Below are positions 1 to 11,977 of a stretch of 64,000 bases of DNA, piece by piece. The position numbers were made by a program, and so were the translations under genes. Numbering within the stretch: the stretch's first letter is position 1; each line of letters begins with the position of its first letter. The DNA lies in contig NZ_CP027792.1 of the NCBI RefSeq assembly GCF_003013695.1, positions 2,872,501 through 2,936,500 on the forward strand, written 5' to 3'. Source of the stretch: Pulveribacter suum. GTDB taxonomy: Bacteria > Pseudomonadota > Gammaproteobacteria > Burkholderiales > Burkholderiaceae_C. A model generated the notes under the pieces. The model was not told where the DNA came from. It worked only from the letters and a program-made list of their open reading frames with translations, and did not search any database.

Positions 1-810
1 GCCGGTGGCAAAGCCGCCGATGTCCTGCAGGGCGCTGCGCCGCACCACGGCGCAGGTGCCGCAGAAAAACGCCGAGTTCCAGTAGTCCTTGCCGCGCTGG
101 ATGACCTTGAAGAACAGCGACTGCTCCGTCCACAGCCGGCGCGAGCGCCGGCGCAGGCGGTGCTGGAAGGAGTCGAGGTTGAAGAACTCCTGGGGCGTCT
201 GCACGAAGGCCACGGCCGGGTCGCGAAAGTAGCCCAGCGTGCGCACGAGGAAGTCGCGCCCGGGCGCGTGGTCGGCGTCGAACAGGGCGATCAGCTCGCC
301 GCCCGTGCGGGCCAGGGCGTGGTTCAGGTTGCCGGCCTTGGCGTGCTCGTTGCTGGTGCGGCACAGGTACCACACGCCCAGGCTGCTGGCCAGCTCGCGC
401 ATCTCGCTGCGGTTGCCGTCGTCCAGCAGCCAGGTCTCGTGCGGATAGTCCATGTCGCGCGCCAACAGCAGGGTGCGCCGCAGCATGCTGACCGGCTCGT
501 TGAAGCAGGTGACGAACACGTCCACCGTGCGGCCTGCCTCCGGCTCGGGCGCTTCGCGCTGCGTCAGCCGCCACATGACGAAGATGTGTACCGCCGCCAC
601 CAGCACGCCATAGACCTCGGCCGCATACACCAGCCAGGAAAAGACCGGGTGCTCCTGGTTGAAGGTGGTGGCGCGCCAGACCAGGTAGCCCGTGGCCACC
701 AGCAGGAACAGCACCGCCAGCAGCGCGCACAGCGGGCTGCAGCGCTCGAAGTTGCCGCCTCGGCGGGGGTCGGCGCAATAGTGTTGCGGCGGGGGCGGGT
801 GTTCGGTCAT
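1..810 (-). CDS. Family 2 glycosyltransferase, cellulose-synthase-like (3' end off window)
   Basis: This is a processive-type inner-membrane glycosyltransferase. The reading frame is open for 270 codons from an ATG at 810 to the window edge, so the C-terminus is missing. Two hydrophobic stretches come first (about residues 29-47 and 64-84). The GT-A core follows: VDVFVTCFNEP near residue 105, the nucleotide-binding LLDDGN, and FDADHAPGRDF carrying the DxD-type motif, then FVQTPQEF. This matches the cellulose synthase/BcsA-like branch of GT2. The acceptor, and therefore the polymer, cannot be told without the missing half (QxxRW motif, possible PilZ domain). It is divergent from the isomerase gene at 1087. 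Confidence 0.85.
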   Translation of the reverse strand, partial: MTEHPPPPQHYCADPRRGGNFERCSPLCALLAVLFLLVATGYLVWRATTFNQEHPVFSWLVYAAEVYGVLVAAVHIFVMWRLTQREAPEPEAGRTVDVFVTCFNEPVSMLRRTLLLARDMDYPHETWLLDDGNRSEMRELASSLGVWYLCRTSNEHAKAGNLNHALARTGGELIALFDADHAPGRDFLVRTLGYFRDPAVAFVQTPQEFFNLDSFQHRLRRRSRRLWTEQSLFFKVIQRGKDYWNSAFFCGTCAVVRRSALQDIGGFATG

Positions 811-1086
811 GGCGAGGCTCCACGGTGGTCAGGCGAAGGCGTTGCACGCCTGCTGATTTCGTATCCAGCTACTACGGTGCCACCGATTCTTCGCGCCCGG
901 CGCCGAGCGCCAATCCCCAAAAATGGGCTCCCCAGGCATCGGTGCGACGATTGCCTGCCCGCAGCCAAGATGGCAGCCGGCCTACCTACCATGCCCCTAT
1001 GTACAGATGCGACAAGTGCATCCATACGTTAATGCGACGGCCAGGCTGATACAAACAGGGCTTTTCCATCTCTCTTTTTCCGCGCC

Positions 1087-1446
1087 ATGCCCCACCTGAT
1101 CGTCGAATACAGCGCCAACCTCGCGGGCTATCCCGAGGCCGAAGCGCTGGCCGCGCTGAACGCCGCCGTCTGCGCCAGCCCAGAAGTCAAGGACGAGGCC
1201 GACCTCAAGACGCGTTTCGTGCACACCAGCGCCTTCGAGATCGGCACCGCCCCTGCCAACCGCGCCTTCGTGCACGCCGAGCTGCGCCTGCTGGCCGGCC
1301 GCACGCCCCAGGCCAAGGCCGACTTGGCCGAGCGCGTGGCCGCCGTGCTGCGCCGCCTCACCCCCCGCCCCGCCGGGCTGATGGTGCAGCTGAGCGTGGA
1401 CGTGGTGGACATGGATCGGCCCTCCTACGTCAAGGAACGCCTCTGA
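1087..1446 (+). CDS. 5-carboxymethyl-2-hydroxymuconate delta-isomerase family protein
   Basis: This 119-residue protein belongs to the CHMI family (HpcD/HpaF), part of the tautomerase superfamily, which isomerises 5-carboxymethyl-2-hydroxymuconate in homoprotocatechuate degradation. The start MPHLIVEYSANL leaves Pro as the N-terminal residue after Met removal, which is the catalytic base in this superfamily. E. coli HpcD is of similar length. No other homoprotocatechuate genes lie nearby, so the true substrate is uncertain. A hairpin terminator follows, separating it from the RidA gene. Confidence 0.8.
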   Translation: MPHLIVEYSANLAGYPEAEALAALNAAVCASPEVKDEADLKTRFVHTSAFEIGTAPANRAFVHAELRLLAGRTPQAKADLAERVAAVLRRLTPRPAGLMVQLSVDVVDMDRPSYVKERL

Positions 1447-1472
1447 GCGCAGCTGTGCAACACTGCTGCCCG

Positions 1473-1505
1473 GCCCGGCACTACCCTGCCGGGCTTCGCT
1501 TTTTC
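1473..1505 (+). terminator. Rho-independent terminator after the isomerase gene
   Basis: A perfect 8-bp stem (GCCCGGCA at 1473-1480 with TGCCGGGC at 1487-1494) closes a 6-nt loop. A short spacer and a run of five T (1500-1504) follow. Confidence 0.7.
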
Positions 1506-1536
1506 CCTCTACCCCTTCCTTGACCTGAGGATCGCC

Positions 1537-1995
1537 ATGAGCGTTTACGACAAGCTGAAAGAACTGAGCATCACCCTGCCCCCGGTGTCTGTGCCGGCAG
1601 CGGCCTATGTGCCGTACGTGCAGACGGGCAACCTGCTGTTCCTGAGCGGGCACATCGCGCGCCGGGACGGCAAGCCCTGGGTGGCGCAGTTCGGCCGCGA
1701 CATCTCGACCGAGGAAGGCCAGCAGGCGGCGCGCGCCGTGGCCATCGACCTGCTGGGCACGCTGCATGCAGCCACCGATGGCAACCTGAACCGCATCAAG
1801 CGCATCGTCAAGCTGATGAGCCTGGTCAACTCCACGGGCGACTTCACCGAGCAGCACCTGGTGACCAACGGCGCCAGCGAGCTGATGGGCCAGGTGTTCG
1901 GCGACGGCGGCAAGCACGCGCGCAGCGCCTTCGGCGTGGCGCAGATCCCCATGGGCGCCTGCGTGGAGATCGAGCTGATCGCCGAGCTCGGCTGA
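1537..1995 (+). CDS. RidA/YjgF-YER057c-UK114 family protein
   Basis: This 152-residue protein is of the RidA superfamily, whose archetype hydrolyses reactive enamine/imine intermediates. Visible signatures are YVQTGNLLFLSGHIARRDGK near residues 27-46 and the C-terminal ARSAFGVAQIPMGACVEIE, the latter covering the region that carries the RidA active-site Arg. The sequence resembles the longer 'RidA-like, YjgF' group with a conserved EEGQQAARAVA helix rather than canonical ~128-residue RidA, so imine deaminase activity is not assured. The ATG at 1537 has a GAGGA-like site nine bases upstream. It is a single-gene unit between two terminators. Confidence 0.85.
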   Translation: MSVYDKLKELSITLPPVSVPAAAYVPYVQTGNLLFLSGHIARRDGKPWVAQFGRDISTEEGQQAARAVAIDLLGTLHAATDGNLNRIKRIVKLMSLVNSTGDFTEQHLVTNGASELMGQVFGDGGKHARSAFGVAQIPMGACVEIELIAELG

Positions 1996-2017
1996 GCGGC
2001 TTCAGCAGCCAAGAAAA

Positions 2018-2046
2018 AAAGGGGCCATCGGCCCCTTTGCTTTTTT
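2018..2046. terminator. Bidirectional terminator between ridA-like and DsrE-like genes
   Basis: A 9-bp stem (AAAGGGGCC at 2018-2026, GGCCCCTTT at 2030-2038) has a 3-nt loop, an A-tract on the left (2013-2020) and six T on the right (2041-2046). It sits between convergent genes, so it can serve both strands. Confidence 0.85.
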
Positions 2047-2059
2047 GCGGGTGCTGCGC

Positions 2060-2422
2060 TCAGAAGGTGATGACCTTGTCGGCCGCGGCGATCCAGTCGC
2101 CCAGTTCGGGCAGCGTGCCGATGGCCACGCCCTCGATCAAGGGCAGCTCGGCCAGGCCGCGCGCCAGCGCGCAGGTGCGGCACAAAAGCACGCTGGCGCC
2201 GGCCTGCACGAGCTCCTGCACCAGCGTCTGCAGGCCCTGGCCCGCGCCATCGCGCTGGTGCGGCAGCGCGGCCACGGTGGCGTCGGACATCAGGAAGACG
2301 CGCAGGCTGGCCACGTCATCACGCGCGGCCAGCGTATTGGCCACGCGCAGGCCCGACAGGCAGCGCTCGCTGCCGTAGGCGGCGGCGTGGATGATGACGA
2401 CGATGTGCTGTGGTCCCGGCAT
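2060..2422 (-). CDS. DsrE family protein
   Basis: This 120-residue cytoplasmic protein has the DsrE/DsrF fold (IVVIIHAAAYGSERCLSGLRVA at the N-terminus and VFLMSDATVAAL). In sulfur-relay members a cysteine carries persulfide. Here LLCRTCALARG near residue 80 offers candidate cysteines. It is the last gene of a three-gene run (yedE, yedF, this gene), 16 bp after yedF, which suggests a role in handling reduced sulfur or selenium. The precise partner is unknown. Confidence 0.8.
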   Translation of the reverse strand: MPGPQHIVVIIHAAAYGSERCLSGLRVANTLAARDDVASLRVFLMSDATVAALPHQRDGAGQGLQTLVQELVQAGASVLLCRTCALARGLAELPLIEGVAIGTLPELGDWIAAADKVITF

Positions 2423-2438
2423 GTGGGCGCTCCGTTCC

Positions 2439-2690
2439 TCAGCGGCGGATCAGGTAGCGGATGGTCGGCCCGTCCTGCTCGATGGCCAGCACCTCGTAGC
2501 CGTGGTTCTTCGCATCCAGCGGGATGTTGTTGATGGACTGCGGGCAGTCGGAGATGACCTCCAGGATCTCGCCGGGCGCCAGCTGCGGCATGGCCTCCAG
2601 CGTCGCGACGGCCGGGTACGGACAGGGCTCGCCCATCATGTCCAGGCGGTAGTTGGGCACCCAGGTTTCGGTGGCGGGGGTGGCAGGCAT
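2439..2690 (-). CDS. yedF: TusA/YedF-type sulfurtransferase-like protein
   Basis: This 83-residue protein is of the TusA/SirA/YedF family. The CPxP signature is present as GEPCPYPAV near residue 21, the cysteine that would carry a persulfide or selenium. It lies directly downstream of the yedE permease with a good AGGAGC ribosome site before its ATG, the same pairing seen in E. coli (yedE-yedF). Inference: it accepts sulfur or selenium imported by YedE. Confidence 0.85.
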   Translation of the reverse strand: MPATPATETWVPNYRLDMMGEPCPYPAVATLEAMPQLAPGEILEVISDCPQSINNIPLDAKNHGYEVLAIEQDGPTIRYLIRR

Positions 2691-2721
2691 GGCAGCTCCT
2701 TAAAAAACGGTTGCGCGTGCC

Positions 2722-3948
2722 TCAGGCGGCGGTGCGCAGGGCGGGCGCGGCGGGCTGCAGGCTGCCCCGGCGCTTGTTGAAGAAGTGCCGCTCCCACAGC
2801 AGCACCAGCGCCAGCGCCACGGCCAGCAGCACATAGGTCACCAGCAGGCCGCCCTGCGGGCCGAAGGTCTTGAGCAGGTTGACCTTGTCGTAGTTCACGG
2901 CGATGGCCGGCGCCAGGTCGTCCCAGACCAGGGCCAGCAGCGTGGAGCCGAGCACGTTGCCCAGGCCCACCCACCAAAAGTGCACCTGGCCTTCGACGGC
3001 GCGGTACATCCAGCCCGTCTCGCAGCCGCCGGCCAGCACGATGCCGAAGCCGAACAGCAGCCCGCCGATCACGGCGTTGGGCCCGGCCCAGAAGATTTTC
3101 TGAGGGAGCCCCAGCTGGGCGTAGCCATAGACGCCGATGGCGCTCACCGCCATGCCGATGATGATGGCCTTGGCCATCTGCGTGCGGCCCGTGAGCCACA
3201 GGTCGCGGAACGCCGAGGTGAAGCACACCTGCGCGCGCTCGATGATCAGGCCAAAGGCCAGCCCGAACAGCGCGGCAAAGCCCAGCTTCGGGCGGTCCAG
3301 CACCAGCGCCACGGCCCACAGCACGAAGGCGGCGAACAGCAGCATGCCCGCGCGAAAGCGCCGTCTCGCCTGCTGCTCGCGCTGCACCAGCGGGCGCTGC
3401 GCGCTCACCCGCTCCAGCCGCACGGGGATGCGGAACACGGGCCACATGCTGACCCTGGCCCCGGCCAGCGAGCCGATGGCCGTGGCGATCGCAAAGAACC
3501 AGGCATGCAGCGAGAACTGCGGAATGCCGGTGAAGAACGCCGCCAGGTTGCAGCCCATGGCCAGGCGCGCGCCAAAGCCCGCGATGACGCCGCCCACCAG
3601 GGCCTGGGCCACGCGGATGCGGTGCTGGGGCATGCGCAGCTTGACGTTGTTGGCCCACAGCGCCGCCGACAGGCAGCCGGCGAACATGCCGATGATCATT
3701 ACCCCGTCGATGCGCGTGAGCGGCGTGCCCTGCATGCCGATGAGCTGGAAGTAGCCCCAGCCGGACAGGTCCACGCCGAAGAGCTGCAGCACGTGCCCGC
3801 CCCAGCGGGTGAACTCACCCGTGACGGCCCAGAAGGTGCCGGTGATGCCGAAGTAGTACGCCGAGAGCACGCCAGCTGCGATGACGGCGGGCACGGGCGA
3901 CCAAAAGCGCACCAGGTACTGGTGGCGAAAGTCCTGCCAGGTTTGCAT
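2722..3948 (-). CDS. yedE: YeeE/YedE-family permease, YedE type
   Basis: This 408-residue polytopic inner-membrane protein is linked to thiosulfate/selenium transport. It is closely similar over its length to what I know of E. coli YedE: YYFGITGTFWAVTGEFTRWG, LWANNVKLRMPQHRIR, GARLAMGCNLAAFFTGIP and the second-half repeat FGIVLAGGCETGWMYRAVEG. The two GC(N/E) motifs contain the conserved cysteines of the YeeE fold. The ATG at 3948 is preferred to a TTG seven codons upstream because it matches the family's N-terminus. It heads the yedE-yedF-dsrE operon. Confidence 0.9.
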   Translation of the reverse strand: MQTWQDFRHQYLVRFWSPVPAVIAAGVLSAYYFGITGTFWAVTGEFTRWGGHVLQLFGVDLSGWGYFQLIGMQGTPLTRIDGVMIIGMFAGCLSAALWANNVKLRMPQHRIRVAQALVGGVIAGFGARLAMGCNLAAFFTGIPQFSLHAWFFAIATAIGSLAGARVSMWPVFRIPVRLERVSAQRPLVQREQQARRRFRAGMLLFAAFVLWAVALVLDRPKLGFAALFGLAFGLIIERAQVCFTSAFRDLWLTGRTQMAKAIIIGMAVSAIGVYGYAQLGLPQKIFWAGPNAVIGGLLFGFGIVLAGGCETGWMYRAVEGQVHFWWVGLGNVLGSTLLALVWDDLAPAIAVNYDKVNLLKTFGPQGGLLVTYVLLAVALALVLLWERHFFNKRRGSLQPAAPALRTAA

Positions 3949-3996
3949 GGGTAGAAGTCGGAAAGGCAACGCGTTGCCGCAGCACGTGCGAGCGAA

Positions 3997-4018
3997 GGCG
4001 GCCGGGCGCGCGGCCGCC
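3997..4018. repeat. GC-rich inverted repeat between chemoreceptor and yedE
   Basis: GGCGGCCG (3997-4004) pairs perfectly with CGGCCGCC (4011-4018) around a 6-nt loop. There is no T-run on either side, so terminator function is only possible. Confidence 0.35.
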
Positions 4019-4112
4019 GGCCAAAGGCGCGGATTGTGCTCTTGCCGCCCTGTCCCGCCTGGCAGCGCGGGTACGGCGCGGGCCCTGAATCTCAGGCGCC
4101 CGGGCGCTCAGG

Positions 4113-5855
4113 TCAGAAGCTTTCCCAGTCGTCCGAGGCGCCCGCGGCCAGCGCGGGAGCAGGGGCGAGCGCCGCGGGCGCGGGCTTGCGCGGCAAAGCC
4201 GCCGGGGGCGCGGAGGCCGCGCGCACCGGAGCGGCGACCGCAGCAAAAGCAGGCGCCGCCGGGCGCGGCGCGGCGGCCGGGGCCGGGGCCGGGGCCGGGG
4301 CCGGGCCCGTACCGTCCACCTGGAAGGTGGCCACCACCTGTGCCAGCTGCTGGGCCTGCTCGCGCAGGCTGTGCGCGGCGGCGGCGCTTTGCTCGACCAG
4401 CGCGGCGTTTTGCTGCGTCATCTGGTCCAGCTGGCCCACGGCCTGGTTGACCTGGCCCACGCCCGCGCTTTGCTCGGCCGCGGCGGCCGTCACCTCGCCG
4501 ATCATGTCGGCCACGCGCTGCACGGACTGCACGATCTGGCCCATGGTGGCGCCGGCCTGCTGCACCAGGCGCGAGCCGTCCTCCACCCGGTCAACGGACG
4601 AGCCGATCAGCGCCTTGATCTCGCGCGCGGCCTCTGCGCTGCGCCCGGCCAGGCTGCGCACCTCGCTCGCCACCACGGCAAAGCCCCGGCCCTGCTCGCC
4701 GGCGCGCGCGGCCTCGACAGCGGCGTTCAGCGCCAGGATGTTGGTCTGGAAGGCAATCGAGTCGATGACCTGGATGATGTCGGCGATCTTGCGGCTGCTG
4801 CCCTGGATTTCTTCCATGGTGGCGACGACCTCGGTCACCACCGCGCCGCCGCGCAGCGCCACCTCGCGGGCAGCGCCAGCGAGCTGGCTGGCCTGGCCGG
4901 CGCTGCCCGCGCTTTGCTGCAGCGTGGCGGTGAACTCCTCCATGGCCGCGGCCGTCTGCTGCAGGTTGCTGGAGGTGCTTTCCGTGCGCGCCGACAGGTC
5001 CTGGTTGCCGGCGGCAATCTGCGCACTGGCGGTGGCGATGCTGTCGGTGCTGCGCCGCACCTGCTGCACCGTGCCGGCCAGCGAGCCGCGCATGGCCGCC
5101 AGCGAGGCCAGCAGCTCGCCGAACTCGTCGCTGCGCCCCGCGCCGTCCAGCGCCTGTGCGCGCAGGTCGCCTTGGGCGATGCGCGCGGCCACCTCGTTGG
5201 CCTGGGTCAGCGGCCGCTGGATGCTGCGGATCAGCACCCACGCCCCGGCCACGATGCCCAGCAGCAGCACGGCCACGGCGGCGCCGGCCATCTTCACGGT
5301 CGCCATGCGGGCGCCGGACATTTCGGCGTGGCGCTCGCGCGCCTCCAGCTCGAACAGATCCACCACCTGGCGCAGCGTGTCCAGGTACGAGCGCACGGCC
5401 GGCACCAGCGACTGCAGGGCCAGTTTGGAGGCGCCGTCGTAGTCGCTCTCGTCGCGCAACTTGCGCGCCTGGGCGCGCAGCTGCGTCATGGTGGCGCGGG
5501 CGCTGGCCACGCGCTCCATCTGCTGGCGCGTGGCGGGCGACAGCGCCAGCTCCTGCAGCGTCTTTTGCATCTGCGTGATGCGCTCGCTGGTGGCCACCAG
5601 ATCGGCCTGAAAGGCCTGCTCCACCGCCATCTCGCTGCTGAGCACCAGTGCCAGCGTGCGCGCGGCGTTGAGCTCGGTCAGCGCCATCCACTGCGCGGCC
5701 AGCTGCACGCGGCGCGAGGTTTCCTGGGTGACGGCATCGGCCTGGGCCTGGGACTGGGCCGAGCGGTAGCCGGCAGCGCCCACCACGGCGACCAGCGCCA
5801 CCACGATGGCCATGACGGCCAGCCAGAGCTTGTGCGACAGACGCAGCGTTTTCAT
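4113..5855 (-). CDS. Methyl-accepting chemotaxis protein
   Basis: This 580-residue transmembrane chemoreceptor has TM1 at about residues 10-30, a periplasmic four-helix-bundle-type sensor at about 31-188 and TM2 at about 190-210. A HAMP domain follows (about 211-265), then the signalling domain with the conserved hairpin IDSIAFQTNILALNAAVEAA. Next comes a Pro/Ala-rich linker and a C-terminal DDWESF, which resembles the NWETF pentapeptide that tethers CheR/CheB. The ATG at 5855 has an AGGAG site. No che genes are nearby, so the receptor is an orphan, and the ligand cannot be inferred. Confidence 0.93.
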   Translation of the reverse strand: MKTLRLSHKLWLAVMAIVVALVAVVGAAGYRSAQSQAQADAVTQETSRRVQLAAQWMALTELNAARTLALVLSSEMAVEQAFQADLVATSERITQMQKTLQELALSPATRQQMERVASARATMTQLRAQARKLRDESDYDGASKLALQSLVPAVRSYLDTLRQVVDLFELEARERHAEMSGARMATVKMAGAAVAVLLLGIVAGAWVLIRSIQRPLTQANEVAARIAQGDLRAQALDGAGRSDEFGELLASLAAMRGSLAGTVQQVRRSTDSIATASAQIAAGNQDLSARTESTSSNLQQTAAAMEEFTATLQQSAGSAGQASQLAGAAREVALRGGAVVTEVVATMEEIQGSSRKIADIIQVIDSIAFQTNILALNAAVEAARAGEQGRGFAVVASEVRSLAGRSAEAAREIKALIGSSVDRVEDGSRLVQQAGATMGQIVQSVQRVADMIGEVTAAAAEQSAGVGQVNQAVGQLDQMTQQNAALVEQSAAAAHSLREQAQQLAQVVATFQVDGTGPAPAPAPAPAAAPRPAAPAFAAVAAPVRAASAPPAALPRKPAPAALAPAPALAAGASDDWESF

Positions 5856-6021
5856 GGGGCAACTCCTGCGGTGGAAGAACCAGGGCTCAACAAGAGCGCG
5901 AGCCCCGGCCCGGGAATGCTACCAAACGCAACAGCCCGGCCCTTGCGCCTTGGCAACACCGCGCGCCCTGCGCCTGCCTTCGGCCGCCCGCTGCCGGGCA
6001 AGGCGGCCAGAAAGTTAACGG

Positions 6022-6075
6022 CGTTTTTGGCCTCTAGCCCAATACCATCAAGCGCCAGCAGCTATCATTTTTGAA
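6022..6075 (-). repeat. Dispersed palindromic repeat, copy a
   Basis: Intergenic copy between parC and the chemoreceptor. Read on the minus strand it shows the AT-rich edge, then ATAGCTGCTGGCGCTTGATGG, and ends in GAGGCCAAAAA. The second arm is decayed (GGGCTAG), so the hairpin is weak. Confidence 0.7.
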
Positions 6076-6110
6076 TAGAGCTGCACTGTGCCGCGGCCCG
6101 CGATGCCGGG

Positions 6111-8459
<2,349 letters not shown>

Positions 8460-8462
8460 GCT

Positions 8463-8517
8463 TCAAAAACAGGAGCTTCCAGCGCTTGCCTGGCAAGGGC
8501 TGGAGGCCAAAAAGACC
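8463..8517 (+). repeat. Dispersed palindromic repeat, copy b
   Basis: Fills nearly the whole parE-parC gap. Arms CCAGCGCTTG (8479-8488) and CAAGGGCTGG (8494-8503) pair with one mismatch. The flanks are TTCAAAAAC and GAGGCCAAAAAG. It lies in the intercistronic mRNA and could affect processing or parC expression (inference). Confidence 0.8.
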
Positions 8518-8531
8518 ACTAATCGGGGCGC

Positions 8532-10514
<1,983 letters not shown>

Positions 10515-10531
10515 GGCGGCGGATTGTAGGA

Positions 10532-10547
10532 CTGGTTATATAAACAG
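10532..10547. promoter_or_regulatory. LexA-like (SOS box) palindrome upstream of parE
   Basis: CTG-N10-CAG with an AT-rich core (CTGGTTATATAAACAG) matches 13 of 16 positions of the classical CTGTATATATATACAG box. It starts 18 bp before the parE start codon and overlaps a TATAAC-like -10 for that gene. Confidence 0.5.
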
Positions 10548-10561
10548 TATTTTCGCTCTTT

Positions 10562-10579
10562 TGCCTGCCCCGGCAGGCA
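10562..10579. promoter_or_regulatory. Inverted repeat (possible operator) between parE and MFS gene
   Basis: TGCCTGCC (10562-10569) and GGCAGGCA (10572-10579) form a perfect 8-bp dyad with a 2-nt centre. It lies in the divergent promoter region 28 bp upstream of the MFS start. The binding factor is unknown. Confidence 0.4.
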
Positions 10580-10606
10580 TTGCGGGATTTGTTTACATTC
10601 GCTGCC

Positions 10607-11833
10607 ATGCACCCTGCCAACACTCGCGCGCGCCCGCTTTCCATGGCCCAGGTCCTGCTCTGCGGCGCCGCCGTGGTGACGCTGTCCATGGGCATCCGCC
10701 ACGGCTTCGGCCTGTGGCTGCAGCCCATCACGCAGGACATGGGCTGGACGCGCCAGACCTTCGCCCTGGCCATGGCCATCCAGAACCTGGCCTGGGGGCT
10801 GTTCGGCATCTTCGGCGGCATGGTGGCCGACCGCTTCGGCGCCTTCCGGGTGCTGATCGGCGGCTCCTTGCTGTACGCCGCCGGCCTGGTGGGCATGGCG
10901 CTGTCGCCCACGCCGGGACTGTTCGCGCTGACCACGGGAGTGGTCATCGGCGCGGCCCAGGCGGGTACCACCTACGCCATCATCTATGGCGTGCTGGGGC
11001 GCCAGATCTCGGCGGACAAGCGCTCTTGGGCCATGGGCGTGGCAGCGGCGGCGGGCTCCTTCGGACAGTTTCTGATGGTGCCGCTGGAGGGGCAGCTGAT
11101 CCTGTCCTTCGGCTGGCAGCAGGCCTTGCTGGTGCTGGCTGCCATGGCGCTCTTGATCATCCCGCTGGCCTTCGGCCTGCGCGAGCCCGGCTTTCACGGC
11201 GGCACGCCGGCGCAGCGCTCGCAGAGCATGGGCGAGGCAGTGGTGGAGGCCCTGCGCCACAAGAGCTTCGTGCTGCTCACCCTGGGCTACTTCGTCTGCG
11301 GCTTTCAGGTGGTGTTCATCGGCGTGCACATGCCCAGCTACCTGAAGGACCACGGTCTGTCGCCGCAGGTGGCCAGCTTTGCGCTGGCGCTGATCGGCCT
11401 GTTCAACGTCTTTGGCACCTACGCGGCCGGCTCCCTGGGCCAGCGCATCCCCAAGCGCAACATCCTGGTGTTTATCTACTGGGCGCGGGCAGTGGTCATC
11501 ACCGTCTTCCTGGTGGTGCCGCTGTCGCCGCTGTCGGTCTATGTGTTTTCTGCCGTGATGGGAGCGCTGTGGCTGTCCACCGTGCCGCCGACCAACGCCG
11601 TGGTGGCGCAGATCTTCGGCGTTCAGCATCTGTCCATGCTTAGCGGCTTCGTGTTCTTCAGCCACCAGATCGGCAGCTTCATGGGCGTGTGGCTGGGCGG
11701 CTACCTCTATGACCGCACGGGCAGCTATGACATCGTGTGGTACCTGGCCGTCGCCTTGGGCGTGGCGGCCGGCCTGATCAACCTGCCGGTGCGCGAGCGC
11801 GCCATCGTGCGCCCCGCCGCGCAGGCGGCCTGA
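10607..11833 (+). CDS. MFS transporter
   Basis: This 408-residue major facilitator has about 12 membrane segments. The N-terminal half contains the MFS loop motif as GMVADRFGAFRVLIGG near residues 83-98, with SMGIRHGFGLWLQPITQDMGW earlier, typical of the oxalate:formate/monocarboxylate-like MFS group. The second half repeats the fold. The ATG at 10607 is chosen over an upstream in-frame TTG because it gives the usual short N-terminus. The substrate cannot be predicted. The 42-residue protein and methyltransferase genes follow with tight spacing. Confidence 0.88.
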   Translation: MHPANTRARPLSMAQVLLCGAAVVTLSMGIRHGFGLWLQPITQDMGWTRQTFALAMAIQNLAWGLFGIFGGMVADRFGAFRVLIGGSLLYAAGLVGMALSPTPGLFALTTGVVIGAAQAGTTYAIIYGVLGRQISADKRSWAMGVAAAAGSFGQFLMVPLEGQLILSFGWQQALLVLAAMALLIIPLAFGLREPGFHGGTPAQRSQSMGEAVVEALRHKSFVLLTLGYFVCGFQVVFIGVHMPSYLKDHGLSPQVASFALALIGLFNVFGTYAAGSLGQRIPKRNILVFIYWARAVVITVFLVVPLSPLSVYVFSAVMGALWLSTVPPTNAVVAQIFGVQHLSMLSGFVFFSHQIGSFMGVWLGGYLYDRTGSYDIVWYLAVALGVAAGLINLPVRERAIVRPAAQAA

Positions 11834-11846
11834 AAGGAACAAAGCC

Positions 11847-11975
11847 ATGGCACCGCGCATACGCAACGGGCTGGCCGCCGCGGCCGGCGCGGCCGTGCTG
11901 CTGGCCGTCTTCGCCTGGTACCTGCGGCCGGACTTCATGCTCGCGCTGGCCGACCAGCTGTGGGCCTGCTTCTGA
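11847..11975 (+). CDS. Small single-span membrane protein, 42 residues
   Basis: An ATG at 11847 follows an AAGGAAC ribosome site and runs 42 codons to TGA. The protein is basic at the N-terminus (MAPRIRNG), has one hydrophobic helix (about residues 9-25), then YLRPDFMLALADQLWACF. Its stop is 2 bp before the methyltransferase start and 13 bp after the MFS stop, so it looks co-translated. I recall similar tiny proteins ending in LWACF in related Comamonadaceae but cannot verify this here. Function unknown. Confidence 0.65.
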   Translation: MAPRIRNGLAAAAGAAVLLAVFAWYLRPDFMLALADQLWACF

Positions 11976-11977
11976 AC

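Noticed and set aside
3949..3969. TTG start seven codons upstream for yedE
   Set aside because: The ATG at 3948 matches the family N-terminus; no ribosome site supports the TTG.
4268..4310. Tandem GGGGCC-like repeats as a microsatellite switch
   Set aside because: The units are in frame and simply code the Pro/Ala linker of the chemoreceptor; no evidence of phase variation from one sequence.
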